A DNA stretch of 64,000 nt. Source: Mycolicibacterium iranicum. GTDB taxonomy: Bacteria > Actinomycetota > Actinomycetes > Mycobacteriales > Mycobacteriaceae. The position numbers and the translations under genes are program-made. Of this stretch, positions 50,828 through 62,672 are shown in pieces; position 1 is the first letter of the stretch, and the number at the start of each line of letters is the position of its first letter. Where the stretch lies: positions 78,383 through 142,382 of the forward strand of contig NZ_LWCS01000016.1 of NCBI RefSeq assembly GCF_001650495.1. Direction: 5' to 3'. The notes under the pieces were generated by a model. The model saw nothing but the letters and a program-made list of their open reading frames with translations, was not told the DNA's origin and made no database searches.

Positions 50828-52399
50828 CTAGTTCTTCGGGAACTTCAGCTTCGACAAGTCGATGTCGGCAAGGCCGGGCGGCAGCTCGTCGAGCCCCTTC
50901 GGCATGTTCGACAGGTCCGGGAACCCTGGGGGCATCCCCGCCATCCCGGGCATTCCGGCGCCGAGCGGGTTTCGGTTCTTCGGCGGTGTCGGCCCCCTGC
51001 CGCCCTTCTTCTTGCCCGCCTGCTTGTTCTTGCCCTTGCCCGCCTTGCGAGAGTTCTTGCGGCCGAACGGCATTCCCATCTGACCGGCCATCTGCGACAT
51101 CATCTTGCGCGCTTCGAAAAAGCGGTCGACGAGCTGGTTGACCTCGGCGACGGTGACTCCGGAGCCGTTGGCGATGCGCAACCTTCGCGAGGCGTTGATG
51201 ATCTTGGGGTCGGCACGCTCCTGCGGCGTCATCCCTCGGATGATCGCCTGCACGCGGTCGAGCTGGCTGTCGTCAACGGCGGCCAGCGCATCCTTCATCT
51301 GGCCGGCTCCCGGAAGCATGCCGAGCAGGTTGCCGATCGGGCCCATCTTGCGGATGGCGAGCATCTGCTCGAGGAAGTCTTCGAGGGTGAGCTCGCCGCT
51401 GCCGATCTTGGCCGCGGTGGCCTCCGCCTGCTCGGCATCGAAGACCTGTTCGGCCTGCTCGATCAACGTCAAGACATCGCCCATGCCAAGGATCCGGCTG
51501 GCCATCCGATCGGGATGGAAGACGTCGAAGTCCTCGAGCTTTTCGCCTGCCGACGCGAACATGATGGGCTGGCCGGTGACCTCCCGGACCGACAGCGCGG
51601 CACCACCGCGGGCGTCGCCGTCCAGCTTGGTCAGCACCACACCGGTGAATCCGACGCCCTCGCGGAACGCATCGGCGGTGGTGACGGCGTCCTGGCCGAT
51701 CATCGCGTCCAGGACGAACAGCACCTCGTCCGGGTTGACGGCGTCACGGATCGCCGCCGCCTGAGCCATCAGCTCCTGGTCGATACCGAGGCGGCCCGCG
51801 GTGTCGACGATCACCACGTCGTGATGCTTGGACTTGGCCTCGGCCAGACCCGCGGCGGCGACGGCGACGGGATCACCGGGCGCCGTATCGTCGGAGCCCT
51901 CGACGGTGCCCGCGTGGGGAGCGAAAACCTGCACGCCTGCGCGCTCACCCACGATCTGCAGTTGGTTGACCGCGCCGGGACGCTGCAGGTCGCAGGCTAC
52001 GAGCAGCGGTGTATGGCCTTGCCCTTTCAGCCATTTCGCCAGCTTGCCGGCAAGAGTCGTCTTGCCCGAACCCTGCAGACCCGCCAGCATGATGACCGTC
52101 GGTGGGTTCCTGGCGAACGACAGCTGGCGTGTCTCGCCACCGAGGATCCCGATGAGTTCCTCGTTGACGATCTTGACGACCTGCTGGGCGGGGTTGAGTG
52201 CCGCCGAGACTTCGGCGCCTTTGGCGCGGTCCTTGATGCGGGAGATGAATTCGCGGACGACAGGCAGCGAGACGTCGGCCTCGAGCAGTGCAAGTCGGAT
52301 CTCACGCGCGGTGGCATCGATGTCGGCATCAGTCAGCCGGCCTTTGCCCCGCAAGCCTGAAAGGGCACCGGTCAACCGGTCGGACAGGGATTCAAACAC
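50828..52399 (-). CDS. ffh: signal recognition particle protein Ffh
   Basis: A 523-residue SRP54 GTPase. The N domain has L-S-D-R-L-T-G-A-L and A-L-L-E-A-D-V. The G domain has G-L-Q-G-S-G-K-T-T-L-A, D-T-A-G-R-L and T-K-L-D-G-D-A-R-G-G. The C-terminal M domain is Met/Gly/Pro-rich, binds signal peptides and 4.5S RNA, and ends with a long mycobacterial tail (M-P-G-M-A-G-M-P-P-G-F). GTG 52399 is chosen because it gives the family start M-F-E-S-L-S-D-R. Partner FtsY is at the window end. Confidence 0.96.
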   Translation of the reverse strand: MFESLSDRLTGALSGLRGKGRLTDADIDATAREIRLALLEADVSLPVVREFISRIKDRAKGAEVSAALNPAQQVVKIVNEELIGILGGETRQLSFARNPPTVIMLAGLQGSGKTTLAGKLAKWLKGQGHTPLLVACDLQRPGAVNQLQIVGERAGVQVFAPHAGTVEGSDDTAPGDPVAVAAAGLAEAKSKHHDVVIVDTAGRLGIDQELMAQAAAIRDAVNPDEVLFVLDAMIGQDAVTTADAFREGVGFTGVVLTKLDGDARGGAALSVREVTGQPIMFASAGEKLEDFDVFHPDRMASRILGMGDVLTLIEQAEQVFDAEQAEATAAKIGSGELTLEDFLEQMLAIRKMGPIGNLLGMLPGAGQMKDALAAVDDSQLDRVQAIIRGMTPQERADPKIINASRRLRIANGSGVTVAEVNQLVDRFFEARKMMSQMAGQMGMPFGRKNSRKAGKGKNKQAGKKKGGRGPTPPKNRNPLGAGMPGMAGMPPGFPDLSNMPKGLDELPPGLADIDLSKLKFPKN

Positions 52400-52454
52400 G
52401 AGGCCAAGCCTATCGCGGGTGCAGGAGAGGCCTGACCTGGGCGCTACGGCGCAC

Positions 52455-53381
52455 TCAGCCGTTCTGGATGATCTCCCTGGCCACCTCGATGGCACGGTCG
52501 ATCGGCACCGCGAACCCGATGCCGATATTGCCCGCCTCCGGGCCGCCGACGGTGGCGATCGCGGTGTTCATGCCGATCACCTGGCCATCGAGGTTGGCCA
52601 GCGGACCCCCGGAGTTCCCCGGGTTGATGGACGCGTCGGTCTGCAGCAGCAGCTGGCCGGGGTTGCGGCCCAGTCGGGCCGTCCGATCGACCGCGCTGAT
52701 GATGCCGGAGGTGACGGTGCTGTTCAGTCCCAGCGGAGCGCCTACGGCAATGACCGGCTGCCCGATCGCCAGACCGTTGCTGACACCCAGCGCTGCGGCG
52801 GGCGGCGGCGGGCCGGTGACTTCGAGCACTGCCACGTCGGTCGCCGCGTCGGTGCCCACCACGCGCGCCGCGCTGCGCCGGCCGTCGGCCATCCTGACCA
52901 GGACGCGCGAATAGCCGTCGATCACATGGCTGTTCGTCATGATCCGGCCCTCATCATCGATGGCGAAACCGGACCCGACGCTGTTGCCCGCTCCGATCTG
53001 AACGACACTGGGCAGCAGGGCCTGCGACGCACTCTGCGTGCTGCCGCCGGGTAGCGGCGCAGACGCCGACGGCGGGTACTGCCGGATGGCGGGTCCACGG
53101 TCGGCCTCGGCCGCCAGGAAACCTGCTCCTCCTCCCGCGGCCGCGCCGATCATCAGGCAGGCGCCGATGAGCAGCGCCGACATGGCCGACCGCCGGGGCG
53201 CCGCCGGTTCCGCGAGGGGGTCAGGTACCGGCGGCGCGGTCTGGGGCGGCGTCCCGACGTGCACCCTCGTCGGGACGGCGGGGACCGGCTCCGGCCGCGG
53301 TGCAACGGCCGTTGTCTCCGGCGGCAGGAACGTCGGCCCGGACGGTGTGGCGCCGAGATCGAAGCGCTGCTCGAAGGTCAT
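52455..53381 (-). CDS. membrane-anchored trypsin-like serine protease (HtrA/PepD-like, no PDZ)
   Basis: A 308-residue S1C-type protease. A Pro-rich cytosolic tail of about 65 residues precedes one helix (S-A-L-L-I-G-A-C-L-M-I-G-A-A-A-G). The protease domain faces out with His in M-T-N-S-H-V-I, Asp in A-A-T-D-V-A-V-L and Ser in I-N-P-G-N-S-G-G-P-L. It ends right after the barrel, so it lacks the PDZ domain of PepD/HtrA. The start is ATG 53381. It is last in the moxR operon, 12 bp after the VWA gene, and absent from the ffh-glnD interval of M. tuberculosis. Confidence 0.9.
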   Translation of the reverse strand: MTFEQRFDLGATPSGPTFLPPETTAVAPRPEPVPAVPTRVHVGTPPQTAPPVPDPLAEPAAPRRSAMSALLIGACLMIGAAAGGGAGFLAAEADRGPAIRQYPPSASAPLPGGSTQSASQALLPSVVQIGAGNSVGSGFAIDDEGRIMTNSHVIDGYSRVLVRMADGRRSAARVVGTDAATDVAVLEVTGPPPPAAALGVSNGLAIGQPVIAVGAPLGLNSTVTSGIISAVDRTARLGRNPGQLLLQTDASINPGNSGGPLANLDGQVIGMNTAIATVGGPEAGNIGIGFAVPIDRAIEVAREIIQNG

Positions 53382-53393
53382 GTTGTGCTCCTG

Positions 53394-54347
53394 TCAGACG
53401 AGGCGGGCGAACCAGCGCATGGACAGGCCCGCGGCGACGATGCCGCATGCCAGGGCGATACCGGCCACGGCCGGGGTGACCTCGCGCCACTCGGTGCGCC
53501 ATCCGATGGAGGAGCTGATGTCCCGGTAGACCGCTTCCAGCTCATCGCTGCTCTCGGCGGAGTACGCGACGCCGCCTGTGGACTCGGCCAGGGTGGCCAG
53601 AGTCTCTTCGTCGACGGGCACCGGCACCTCGTAGCCGCCGCTGGTGAACACACCGTCGGGTGTGCCGTAGGCGATGGTCGAGACGGGGACCCCGGCTGCC
53701 ACCGCCGCGAGCGCAGCTTCGGCGGTGTCGCGACCGCTGGTATTGGTGCCGTCGGACAGCAGCACCACATGGGCCGGCACGCGGTCCTGGCCCTCCTCGG
53801 GTTCCTGGGTGATCCTGAGAATTTGGTCGAGCGACGTGAACACGCCCTCCCCGATCGCCGTCCGAGACTGGGTCGTCAGCATCTGCAGGCTGGACTTGGC
53901 TGCCTCGCGGTCGGTATCGGGTGCATGCGCCACGGCCGTTGTCCCGGCGAACGTCACCACGCCCACGTTGAACGTCGGGGGAAGCTGGTCGATGAACTCA
54001 CTGGCGGCCGCCACCGCTGCGGTCAACCGGTCAGGGCTCACGTCCTCGGCGCGCATCGACTCCGACGTGTCGATGGCCACCATGATGGTGGCGCGTTCGT
54101 AGGGCACCCGCACCGGCATCTCCGGTCGCGCGACAGCCAGCGCGCACAGCGTGAACGCCGCAAGCAGGAACACCGCGGGCAGATGCCGCCGCCACTTCGG
54201 CCGTTCGGGAATGACCTTGTCCAACAGGGGAAGGGCCGCATAGCGCACGGCATAGCGCTGTCGACGGCGGACCGTCACGAAATAGGTGGCCGCGAGAAGG
54301 GCGACCGGCACGAGCATCAACAGACCGAGTGGAAACAGGAATGTCAC
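53394..54347 (-). CDS. VWA domain membrane protein (BatA-like)
   Basis: A 317-residue BatA/YfbK-type protein. Two N-terminal helices (L-F-P-L-G-L-L-M-L-V-P-V-A and H-L-P-A-V-F-L-L-A-A-F), then a von Willebrand A domain with an intact MIDAS: D-T-S-E-S in A-I-D-T-S-E-S-M, T at T-A-I-G-E-G, and D in L-L-S-D-G-T-N. A C-terminal helix anchors it again. It is a usual partner of DUF58 and MoxR in metal-dependent assembly or protein quality control at the membrane. Start overlaps the stop of the DUF58 gene by four bases. Confidence 0.9.
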   Translation of the reverse strand: MTFLFPLGLLMLVPVALLAATYFVTVRRRQRYAVRYAALPLLDKVIPERPKWRRHLPAVFLLAAFTLCALAVARPEMPVRVPYERATIMVAIDTSESMRAEDVSPDRLTAAVAAASEFIDQLPPTFNVGVVTFAGTTAVAHAPDTDREAAKSSLQMLTTQSRTAIGEGVFTSLDQILRITQEPEEGQDRVPAHVVLLSDGTNTSGRDTAEAALAAVAAGVPVSTIAYGTPDGVFTSGGYEVPVPVDEETLATLAESTGGVAYSAESSDELEAVYRDISSSIGWRTEWREVTPAVAGIALACGIVAAGLSMRWFARLV

Positions 54348-55264
54348 CGCCGGCCCCTTCCCCGAGTCGCGCGCATCGTGCGTTGACGTTCACGCAGGAA
54401 TTTCGCAAGGTCACGCACCCAGTCACTCGCCGTGGAGGCCCGGAGGTGGTCGGCCCCGGACGCGGCGATCGCCGTGGCCACCGCAGTCCGGTGAGCGGCG
54501 GCGGCGTCGCGGTAGCGACTGCGCAGCCGAGCGTCCGACGTCCACACCTGACGCTGACGCCCCGACTCGGGGTCGACGAGCATTACGGCGCCGACGTTGG
54601 GGAGCTCGAGTTCGCGCGGGTCCAGGATCTCGACGGCGACGACGTCGTGGCGTGCTCCCAGCCGCCGCAGCGGCGCCTGCCAGGAGAAGGGCACCTCTCT
54701 GGCTCCGTCGGGATCCATGAAGTCCGACACCACGATTCGCAGACCCGGGCCGCCCCTGCGCGCGCCTAGCGCTGTCAGTGCGTCGGCGAGCGTGGGTGAT
54801 CCGGCACCGGTACGGGCACCGCCCAGGGCGAGAGTCTGCGCGGCTCTCGACGCTGCCAGCCGGGCGCGTTCGGGGCGATACCAGCGGATTCCCTGCGGCC
54901 CGAAGGTCGCCAACCCCAGCGTGTTTCCCGGCGCGTCGGTGAGCAGACCGACCGCGGCGACGATACGCGCCGCGAGTTCGGCCTTTTCGTCGGCGACGGT
55001 GCCGAATGCCATGCTCGGTGTCATGTCGACCATCACTTGGGTGTCCAGCCGGTTGTCTGCCCTTGGCCGCCAGACGTGCGGCTCGCCTGCCCGTGCGGTG
55101 ATGTTCCAGTCGATGCGGCGCACGTCGTCGCCGGGCTGATATCGCGAAAGCTCTTCGCGCTCGGTACCGACCCCGAGCCGCAACCCCTCGTGGTCCCCCG
55201 TCAGCAGGCTGTCGACCCTTCGGCGCACCCGCAGATCGAGCGCCCGCCATGGATGACCCGTCAT
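54344..55264 (-). CDS. DUF58 domain protein
   Basis: A 306-residue DUF58 protein. The hallmark block R-Y-Q-P-G-D-D-V-R-R-I-D-W-N-I-T-A-R is at about residues 42-59. It is followed by a VWA-like fold with a partial MIDAS (V-M-V-D-M-T-P-S-M) and V-V-S-D-F-M-D-P. ATG 55264 overlaps the moxR stop by four bases. The three genes moxR-DUF58-VWA are translated as a chain, as is usual for this system. Confidence 0.92.
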   Translation of the reverse strand: MTGHPWRALDLRVRRRVDSLLTGDHEGLRLGVGTEREELSRYQPGDDVRRIDWNITARAGEPHVWRPRADNRLDTQVMVDMTPSMAFGTVADEKAELAARIVAAVGLLTDAPGNTLGLATFGPQGIRWYRPERARLAASRAAQTLALGGARTGAGSPTLADALTALGARRGGPGLRIVVSDFMDPDGAREVPFSWQAPLRRLGARHDVVAVEILDPRELELPNVGAVMLVDPESGRQRQVWTSDARLRSRYRDAAAAHRTAVATAIAASGADHLRASTASDWVRDLAKFLRERQRTMRATRGRGRR

Positions 55265-56274
55265 GACGCCACCTCGGCGAGGGCGTGGCTGTTGGGCGCG
55301 ATCTGCGGTGGCGCAACGCATTCCAGCACTCGGGCGATGACTGAGCGAGGGTCCACGCCATCGGCGACAGCGTCGAAGGTCAGCACCAGCCGGTGGGCGA
55401 GGACGTCGGGAGCGATGTCGGCGACGTCGGCGGGCAACACGTAATCTCGCCCTCTCAGCAGCGCCAGCGCCCGGCTCGCCGACAGCAAGCCCAGTGAACC
55501 GCGGGGGCCGACGCCGTAGTCGAGCACGCCGCCGATGACAGCGGCTCCGTACTCGGCGGGCTCGCGGGTGGCCATCACGAGCCGCACGATGTAATGCGCG
55601 ACCGCGTGGTGGACGAACACCTGTTCGGTAATGCGTTGCAGCCGGAGCACATCAGGAGGTGTCATCAGCGTCCTGGCCGTGGGTGGCTGCGCACCCATCC
55701 GGGCCAGGATCGCCAGCTCTTCAAGCTCGTTGGGGTGCGTCAGGTCGATCTTGAGCAGGAACCGGTCGCGCTGCGCTTCGGGCAGGTGATAGACGCCGTC
55801 GGTCTCGATTGGATTCTGGGTGGCCAGCACGAGAAAAGGCTCGGGCAGGGCGAACGTGCGCCCGCCGATGCTCACCTGCCGCTCGGCCATCGCCTCCAGC
55901 AGCGCCGACTGCACCTTGGCGGGTGCCCGGTTGATCTCGTCGGCGAGCACCAGATTGGCAAAGATGGGCCCCAACTCGATGTCGAAGGTCTCGGTCGACG
56001 GCCGCCAGACCCGGGTGCCGAGGATGTCGGCGGGCATCAGATCCGGTGTGAACTGCAACCGGTGGAACGTCCCACCGAAAACTGTCGCCGCGGTGCGCAC
56101 CGCCAGGGTCTTGGCCAGCCCCGGGACACCTTCGAGCAGGACGTGGCCACCGGCGAGAAGGCCGACCAGCAGCCGTTCCAGCATCGAATCCTGACCGACG
56201 ACAACATGTTTCATCTCGAACAGGGCGCGTTCGATGAGTGCGCCCGGGCTGTGTTCGCGCTCGTTGTTGCTCAT
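55261..56274 (-). CDS. MoxR family AAA+ ATPase
   Basis: A 337-residue MoxR ATPase. Walker A E-G-V-P-G-L-A-K-T-L-A, Walker B L-V-L-A-D-E-I-N-R-A-P-A, sensor 1 A-T-Q-N-P-I-E, and R-F-L-L-K-I-D before the C-terminal lid. It acts as a chaperone-like remodeller with the VWA partners. It heads the operon moxR-DUF58-VWA-protease. Divergent from the response regulator gene at 56380, so both may share control. Confidence 0.93.
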   Translation of the reverse strand: MSNNEREHSPGALIERALFEMKHVVVGQDSMLERLLVGLLAGGHVLLEGVPGLAKTLAVRTAATVFGGTFHRLQFTPDLMPADILGTRVWRPSTETFDIELGPIFANLVLADEINRAPAKVQSALLEAMAERQVSIGGRTFALPEPFLVLATQNPIETDGVYHLPEAQRDRFLLKIDLTHPNELEELAILARMGAQPPTARTLMTPPDVLRLQRITEQVFVHHAVAHYIVRLVMATREPAEYGAAVIGGVLDYGVGPRGSLGLLSASRALALLRGRDYVLPADVADIAPDVLAHRLVLTFDAVADGVDPRSVIARVLECVAPPQIAPNSHALAEVAS

Positions 56275-56365
56275 GCCGCACAGTCGACCATCTCGGCGCG
56301 AAAACCCCGGTAAACCGCGGCGAAAGCGGACCGAAAGGGAAGTGGTCGGGATGCGGCGACGGCGC

Positions 56366-56371
56366 TACCCT
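56366..56371 (+). promoter_or_regulatory. -10 of a leaderless promoter for the two-component system
   Basis: TACCCT (TANNNT) ends 8 bases before ATG 56380. No ribosome-binding site is present, so a leaderless transcript is likely. Confidence 0.5.
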
Positions 56372-56379
56372 CGGCGTAT

Positions 56380-57096
56380 ATGCGGATTCTGATCGTCGAG
56401 GACGAGGAAGGGCTGGTCAGCGCCCTCCGCATCGGGCTGCAGCGGGAAGGTTATGCCGTCGATGCGGCAATGACCGAAACCGAGGCAGTCGAACGGCTCA
56501 CCGTGAATGCCTACGACGTGGCGCTCGTGGACGTCAACCTCCCGGACGGCGACGGCCTCGAGTTGGCCCGGCGGCTACGCACCGGTGACCTGGCGTCGCC
56601 GGTGGGGCGCGAGATCCGCATCATCATGCTGACGGCGCGCGGCACATTGCCCGACCGGGTCCGCGGTCTCGACGCCGGCGCCGACGACTACATCGTCAAA
56701 CCGTTCGCGCTGGCGGAACTGACGGCCCGCTTGCGGGCGGTGCTGCGCCGCGAAGTCTCCGGCGACTCGTCGGTGCTGCGCCTCGGCGACATCTCCGTCG
56801 ACACCGCCCGCCACATCGTGCGCCGGGCAGGCCGAGAGGTCGACCTGACGCTCAAGGAGTTCTCGGTGCTGCGCTACCTGATGACGCGCCCCGACCACGT
56901 GGTGTCGGCCGAACAGATCCTCGAACACGTGTGGGACGAGAACGCCGACCCGTTCACCCAGACCGTGCGGGTGACGGTGGGAACGCTGCGCCGCAAGCTG
57001 ACCGTCGACGGCGAACAACAGGTACTGCACACACTCGTGGGCCGGGGCTACCGGCTGCGCACACCGGCGGAGCAGCCTTCGGCGAAATCGTCCTGA
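56380..57096 (+). CDS. OmpR family response regulator
   Basis: A 238-residue response regulator. The receiver has the acidic pair in I-V-E-D-E-E, the phospho-acceptor Asp51 in A-L-V-D-V-N-L-P-D-G, Thr in M-L-T-A-R-G and Lys in Y-I-V-K-P-F-A. The winged-helix output (about 135-230) has L-T-L-K-E-F-S-V-L-R-Y-L, V-R-V-T-V-G-T-L-R-R-K-L and L-V-G-R-G-Y-R-L. Its stop overlaps the kinase start (TGATG). It is absent from the ffh-glnD interval of M. tuberculosis. Likely targets include its own promoter and moxR. Confidence 0.93.
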   Translation: MRILIVEDEEGLVSALRIGLQREGYAVDAAMTETEAVERLTVNAYDVALVDVNLPDGDGLELARRLRTGDLASPVGREIRIIMLTARGTLPDRVRGLDAGADDYIVKPFALAELTARLRAVLRREVSGDSSVLRLGDISVDTARHIVRRAGREVDLTLKEFSVLRYLMTRPDHVVSAEQILEHVWDENADPFTQTVRVTVGTLRRKLTVDGEQQVLHTLVGRGYRLRTPAEQPSAKSS

Positions 57097-58304
57097 TGCG
57101 CACCATCCGCATGCGGCTGGCAGTGACCACGTCGCTGTGGCTGTCGGCCATCTCCGCGGCCATCCTCGCCGGCGTGTATCTGGCCCTGACCGCGACGATC
57201 GACGCCGCACCGCTGGACCCCGTCACCGTCAAGAAGTTCGACCGCAAATCCGACGGCACCATGGTCTACCGCGTCGGTGAGAGCTTCCAGGCCGCAGATC
57301 TCGAAAGTGTCCAGCGCGCAGTCAATTACTCCACCCTGGAAAGCCTGCGCAACTACTCACTACTGGCCCTCGGCGTCATCTTTCTCGTCAGCCTCGTCGT
57401 CGGGTGGTTTGTCGCGGGGCGCCTCCTACGCCCGGTCGGCGAAATCACCGCCACCGCCAATCGGCTGTCGGCCAGCGACCTCTCGCAACGGATCAATGCC
57501 ACCGGCCCGAAAGACGAGCTTCGCACGCTGGCCGACACCATCGACGGGATGCTGGACAGGCTCGACGCGGCATTCCGCACCGAACGTGCACTCGTCGAAG
57601 ATGTTTCGCACGAACTACGCAACCCGGTCGCCGTTGTGCAGGCCAACGTCGAAGCAGTCCTGGCCAATCCGCAAGCCACCGCGGACGAACGGGAACACGC
57701 GCTCGCAGTCATCTCGCGAGCCACCACGCGGATGTCGCGGCTCTTGGAGGATCTGCTGGCCACCGCCCGGCGCCGATCCGGATCGTTCGCCGACAAGAAG
57801 GTCGACCTCAGCGGCTTCGTCAGTGAAGTCGTCGACGAGCACCGACTTCTCGCGGCCGAGCGACCGCTGCAGATCACCACCCGACTCTCCCCCGGGCCGG
57901 TCGTCTACGCCGACCCGGAATCCCTCGCACGCGCGCTGGCCAATCTCCTGTCGAACGCAATCCGCTTGGCGCCCGGTAACTCCGAGCTGATCATCGGCAC
58001 TGGAAGCACTGCGGGCTGGGCGTGGATCGCGGTGCGCGACGAAGGGCCGGGTATCGCCGAGGACGATCAGCAGCGGGTGTTCGACCGCTTCCGCCAGGGC
58101 GCTACGGCCACCGGAAGAAGAGGAGGCCGTGGGTCGGGCCTCGGGCTCGCGATCGCGAGGCAGATCGTGGAGAGTCACGAGGGAAAGATGGCATTGTTCA
58201 GCACGCTGGGGGCCGGGAGTACGTTCGTCATCTGGCTGCCCGACCGGGCGATCGCGGACCGGCCGGAGCGCACCGGCCAACCGCCGCAGGCCTGCCCGAT
58301 CTGA
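57096..58304 (+). CDS. sensor histidine kinase
   Basis: A 402-residue membrane kinase. Two helices (about 12-34 and 86-108) frame a ~50-residue extracytoplasmic loop, too small for a ligand-binding domain. A HAMP domain follows (G-R-L-L-R-P-V-G-E-I), then the dimerisation domain with phospho-acceptor His172 in V-S-H-E-L-R-N-P. The catalytic domain has N-L-L-S-N-A-I-R, D-E-G-P-G-I-A and G-R-G-S-G-L-G-L-A-I. ATG 57096 overlaps the regulator stop. The stop directly abuts that of glnD on the other strand. Confidence 0.93.
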   Translation: MRTIRMRLAVTTSLWLSAISAAILAGVYLALTATIDAAPLDPVTVKKFDRKSDGTMVYRVGESFQAADLESVQRAVNYSTLESLRNYSLLALGVIFLVSLVVGWFVAGRLLRPVGEITATANRLSASDLSQRINATGPKDELRTLADTIDGMLDRLDAAFRTERALVEDVSHELRNPVAVVQANVEAVLANPQATADEREHALAVISRATTRMSRLLEDLLATARRRSGSFADKKVDLSGFVSEVVDEHRLLAAERPLQITTRLSPGPVVYADPESLARALANLLSNAIRLAPGNSELIIGTGSTAGWAWIAVRDEGPGIAEDDQQRVFDRFRQGATATGRRGGRGSGLGLAIARQIVESHEGKMALFSTLGAGSTFVIWLPDRAIADRPERTGQPPQACPI

Positions 58305-60776
58305 CTAGCTGGCTTCCTCGACCGGCTTCGGCTGTGCCGGCGGCGCGGGCAGCACCGCCAACAGCTCACGCTCGATGCTCCGTATCACTTCGGCGTCGGT
58401 GTCAGGCAGGACAATTCCGAAGGCGTCGACCACCGACGATCCCAGCGTCGTCACCTTCGCCCATTCGATGTCGGCTCCCGCATGTTCGAAGACACCCGTG
58501 AGCACGGCGAGCAACCCGGCGCGGTCGGTGGCCCGGATCTCGGCGACCGCGCGCCCCTCCACAGCCCCCTCGTGCCACAGCACCCGGGGCGGCGCGGCGG
58601 GAGCGTTGATCGGGACTGCGGCCCGAATCTCGCCGGCGCGACCCGTGTTCGCGCTCTCCTTTTCCTTCTTCTCCAGGGCGCCCATGACGTCCAGGTCCCC
58701 GTCGATCGCCAGAATCAGCTGCTGGCGCAGCAATTCGGCCGCGGGCGGCGATCCGAAGTGCGGTGACACCACGAAAGTGTTGATGGCAGAGCCCTGATAC
58801 CCGTTGACCGATGCCGAATGCACGCGCAGAGAGTTCAATGCCAGCACCCCGGCGGCTTTCGACAACAGGCCGCGGCTGTCCGGCGCGATCATGGTCACGT
58901 TGAAGATGTGCGCGGTGTCGGCCGGCGTCAGCTCGACGTGGACGCCGCCGTCCGCGAGCGACAGGAAGCGCGGCTCCACGGGATCTGGTTGAGGCAGCGG
59001 CTCGCCCGCCATCACCAGCCGGCAGCGGCGGACCAGGTCACCGATCAGCGACGCCTTCCAGTCACCCCACACGCCGGGACCGGTCGCCAGCGAATCCGCC
59101 TCGGCGAGCACGTGGAGCAGTTCGAGGACGACGAGATCTCCGCCGAGCGCGTCGACCACCGTCGCGATGGTGGCGGGATCCTGGAGGTCGCGCCGGGTGG
59201 CGGTGTGCGGCAACAGTAGATGGTGACGTACCACCTTGGACAGGATGCTGATGTCGGAGGGCCACAGGCCGAGCCGGGCGCCGATCTGCTGGGCCAGCTC
59301 CGCGCCGATGACGCTGTGATCGCCGCCGCGCCCCTTGCCGATGTCGTGCACCAGCGCGCCGAGCAGCAACAGGTCGGGCCGGGACACCCTCGTGGTGAAC
59401 GCGCTTGCACGCGAGACTGTTTCAACAAGGTGCCGGTCGACAGTCCAGATGTGGACCACATCGCGAGGGGGAAGGTCGCGGACCGCGCCCCACTCGGGGA
59501 AGAGTCTGCCCCACAGCCCGGTGCGGTCCAGCGCTTCGATGGTGCTGACCGCGGACGGTCCCGCGGCCAGCATCACCAGAAGATCCTTGAGCGCCTGTCT
59601 CGGCCACGGGGTGCGCAGTTCGGGAGCGGCCTCGACCAGACGGCTCAGCGTCGATGCCGCGATCGGCAGCGCGGTGGTGGCAGATGCCGCCGCGACGCGC
59701 AGGATCAGGCCGGGGTCGCGTTCCGGACGGGCGTCCCGCGCGAGGATGACCTCGCCGGCAAACTCGACGACACCTTCGTCCAGCGGGCGGCGCACCGGCC
59801 GGCGCAGTACGGACAACCCCCGGCGCGGCAATGCGTTTGCTGCCGTTCGGATTCCCGCGTCAACGTAGAAGCTGACGGTGCGCGCCGCATCGGACAGCAT
59901 GCGCGCGAGGTCGAAGCGGTCCCCGATGCGTAGCGACGCGCCGATCTCGTCGGCATGCTGCGCCAGAAGCAGTTCCCGATCGCGACCGGCGACGCGGTGC
60001 AATTCGGTCCGCACATTGAGCAGCGAAAGGTGAGCTTCGCCAAGAGTTTCTGTCGGCGAGGCCAGGGACCGGCTCGGGTAGACGTCGGCGAGCTGTGCGA
60101 TCGCCAACGCGTTGAGCAGCTGAACGTCACGCAGACCGCCTCTGCCGCACTTGAGATCCGGCTCGGCACGGTGTGCGATCTGCCCGCTGCGCTGCCACCG
60201 TGCCTTGGTGTGTTCGACCAGTTCGTCGAATCGTGAGGCGATTCCGGTGCGCCACTGGCGGCGCGCTCCGCCGATCAGCAATGCGGACAGGTCGCCGTCA
60301 CCGGCGATGTGCCGGGCCTCGAGCATCGCCAGCCCGGCGGAGATGTCCTCCCCGGCGACGCGAAGCGCCCCCGGAACAGTTCGCACACTGTGGTCGATAC
60401 GAATGTTGGCGTCCCACAACGGGTACCAGAGCAATTCGGCGACCTCGCTGACAATCTCGTCAGGCATGTTGTCGTGCAACAACATCAGGTCCAGGTCTGA
60501 GTGCGGCAGCAGCTCACCGCGGCCCAGGCTGCCCGTGGCGACGATCGCAAACCCGCTCGTCGGGGTGATCCCGATCTCGGTTGCCTTGGTGGTGAGCCAG
60601 AAGTCGTGCAGGTCCAACAGCGCATCGCGCAACGCCGCCGAGTCGAGCTGGCGTGCACTGCCCGCCAGCAACTGTTCGGCGGCGGCGACGAGATCGGTTG
60701 CCGGACGGGACGAGACCGCCGCCGGACGCACCCAACGAGGGGCGCCGGCGGCGGGCTGCGATTTCGAGTTCTTCAC
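58305..60776 (-). CDS. glnD: bifunctional uridylyltransferase/uridylyl-removing enzyme GlnD
   Basis: An 823-residue nitrogen sensor. Domains in order: nucleotidyltransferase with [16 protein letters not shown] (about residues 75-90), helical linker, HD phosphohydrolase with L-V-H-D-I-G-K-G, then two ACT domains near the C terminus ([10 protein letters not shown] and [11 protein letters not shown]). In actinobacteria GlnD adenylylates PII rather than uridylylating it. GTG 60776 is preferred to GTG 60794 since GGGAGG lies between them at the right distance. Downstream of glnB in the amt-glnB-glnD operon. Confidence 0.95.
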   Translation of the reverse strand: MKNSKSQPAAGAPRWVRPAAVSSRPATDLVAAAEQLLAGSARQLDSAALRDALLDLHDFWLTTKATEIGITPTSGFAIVATGSLGRGELLPHSDLDLMLLHDNMPDEIVSEVAELLWYPLWDANIRIDHSVRTVPGALRVAGEDISAGLAMLEARHIAGDGDLSALLIGGARRQWRTGIASRFDELVEHTKARWQRSGQIAHRAEPDLKCGRGGLRDVQLLNALAIAQLADVYPSRSLASPTETLGEAHLSLLNVRTELHRVAGRDRELLLAQHADEIGASLRIGDRFDLARMLSDAARTVSFYVDAGIRTAANALPRRGLSVLRRPVRRPLDEGVVEFAGEVILARDARPERDPGLILRVAAASATTALPIAASTLSRLVEAAPELRTPWPRQALKDLLVMLAAGPSAVSTIEALDRTGLWGRLFPEWGAVRDLPPRDVVHIWTVDRHLVETVSRASAFTTRVSRPDLLLLGALVHDIGKGRGGDHSVIGAELAQQIGARLGLWPSDISILSKVVRHHLLLPHTATRRDLQDPATIATVVDALGGDLVVLELLHVLAEADSLATGPGVWGDWKASLIGDLVRRCRLVMAGEPLPQPDPVEPRFLSLADGGVHVELTPADTAHIFNVTMIAPDSRGLLSKAAGVLALNSLRVHSASVNGYQGSAINTFVVSPHFGSPPAAELLRQQLILAIDGDLDVMGALEKKEKESANTGRAGEIRAAVPINAPAAPPRVLWHEGAVEGRAVAEIRATDRAGLLAVLTGVFEHAGADIEWAKVTTLGSSVVDAFGIVLPDTDAEVIRSIERELLAVLPAPPAQPKPVEEAS

Positions 60777-60857
60777 GAGTTGTCCTCCCGGCACTTGACG
60801 ATCCAGTACTCACACGGCGCAACTGCCGGGAGACGACCTCTCATTCCACGATACGGA

Positions 60858-62605
<1,748 letters not shown>

Positions 62606-62672
62606 TTTGTGTGAACCTCCTTGGGATGGCGGCCGACCGTGATCGGCCTCCCGAAGAGACTCTTTTGCAAGC

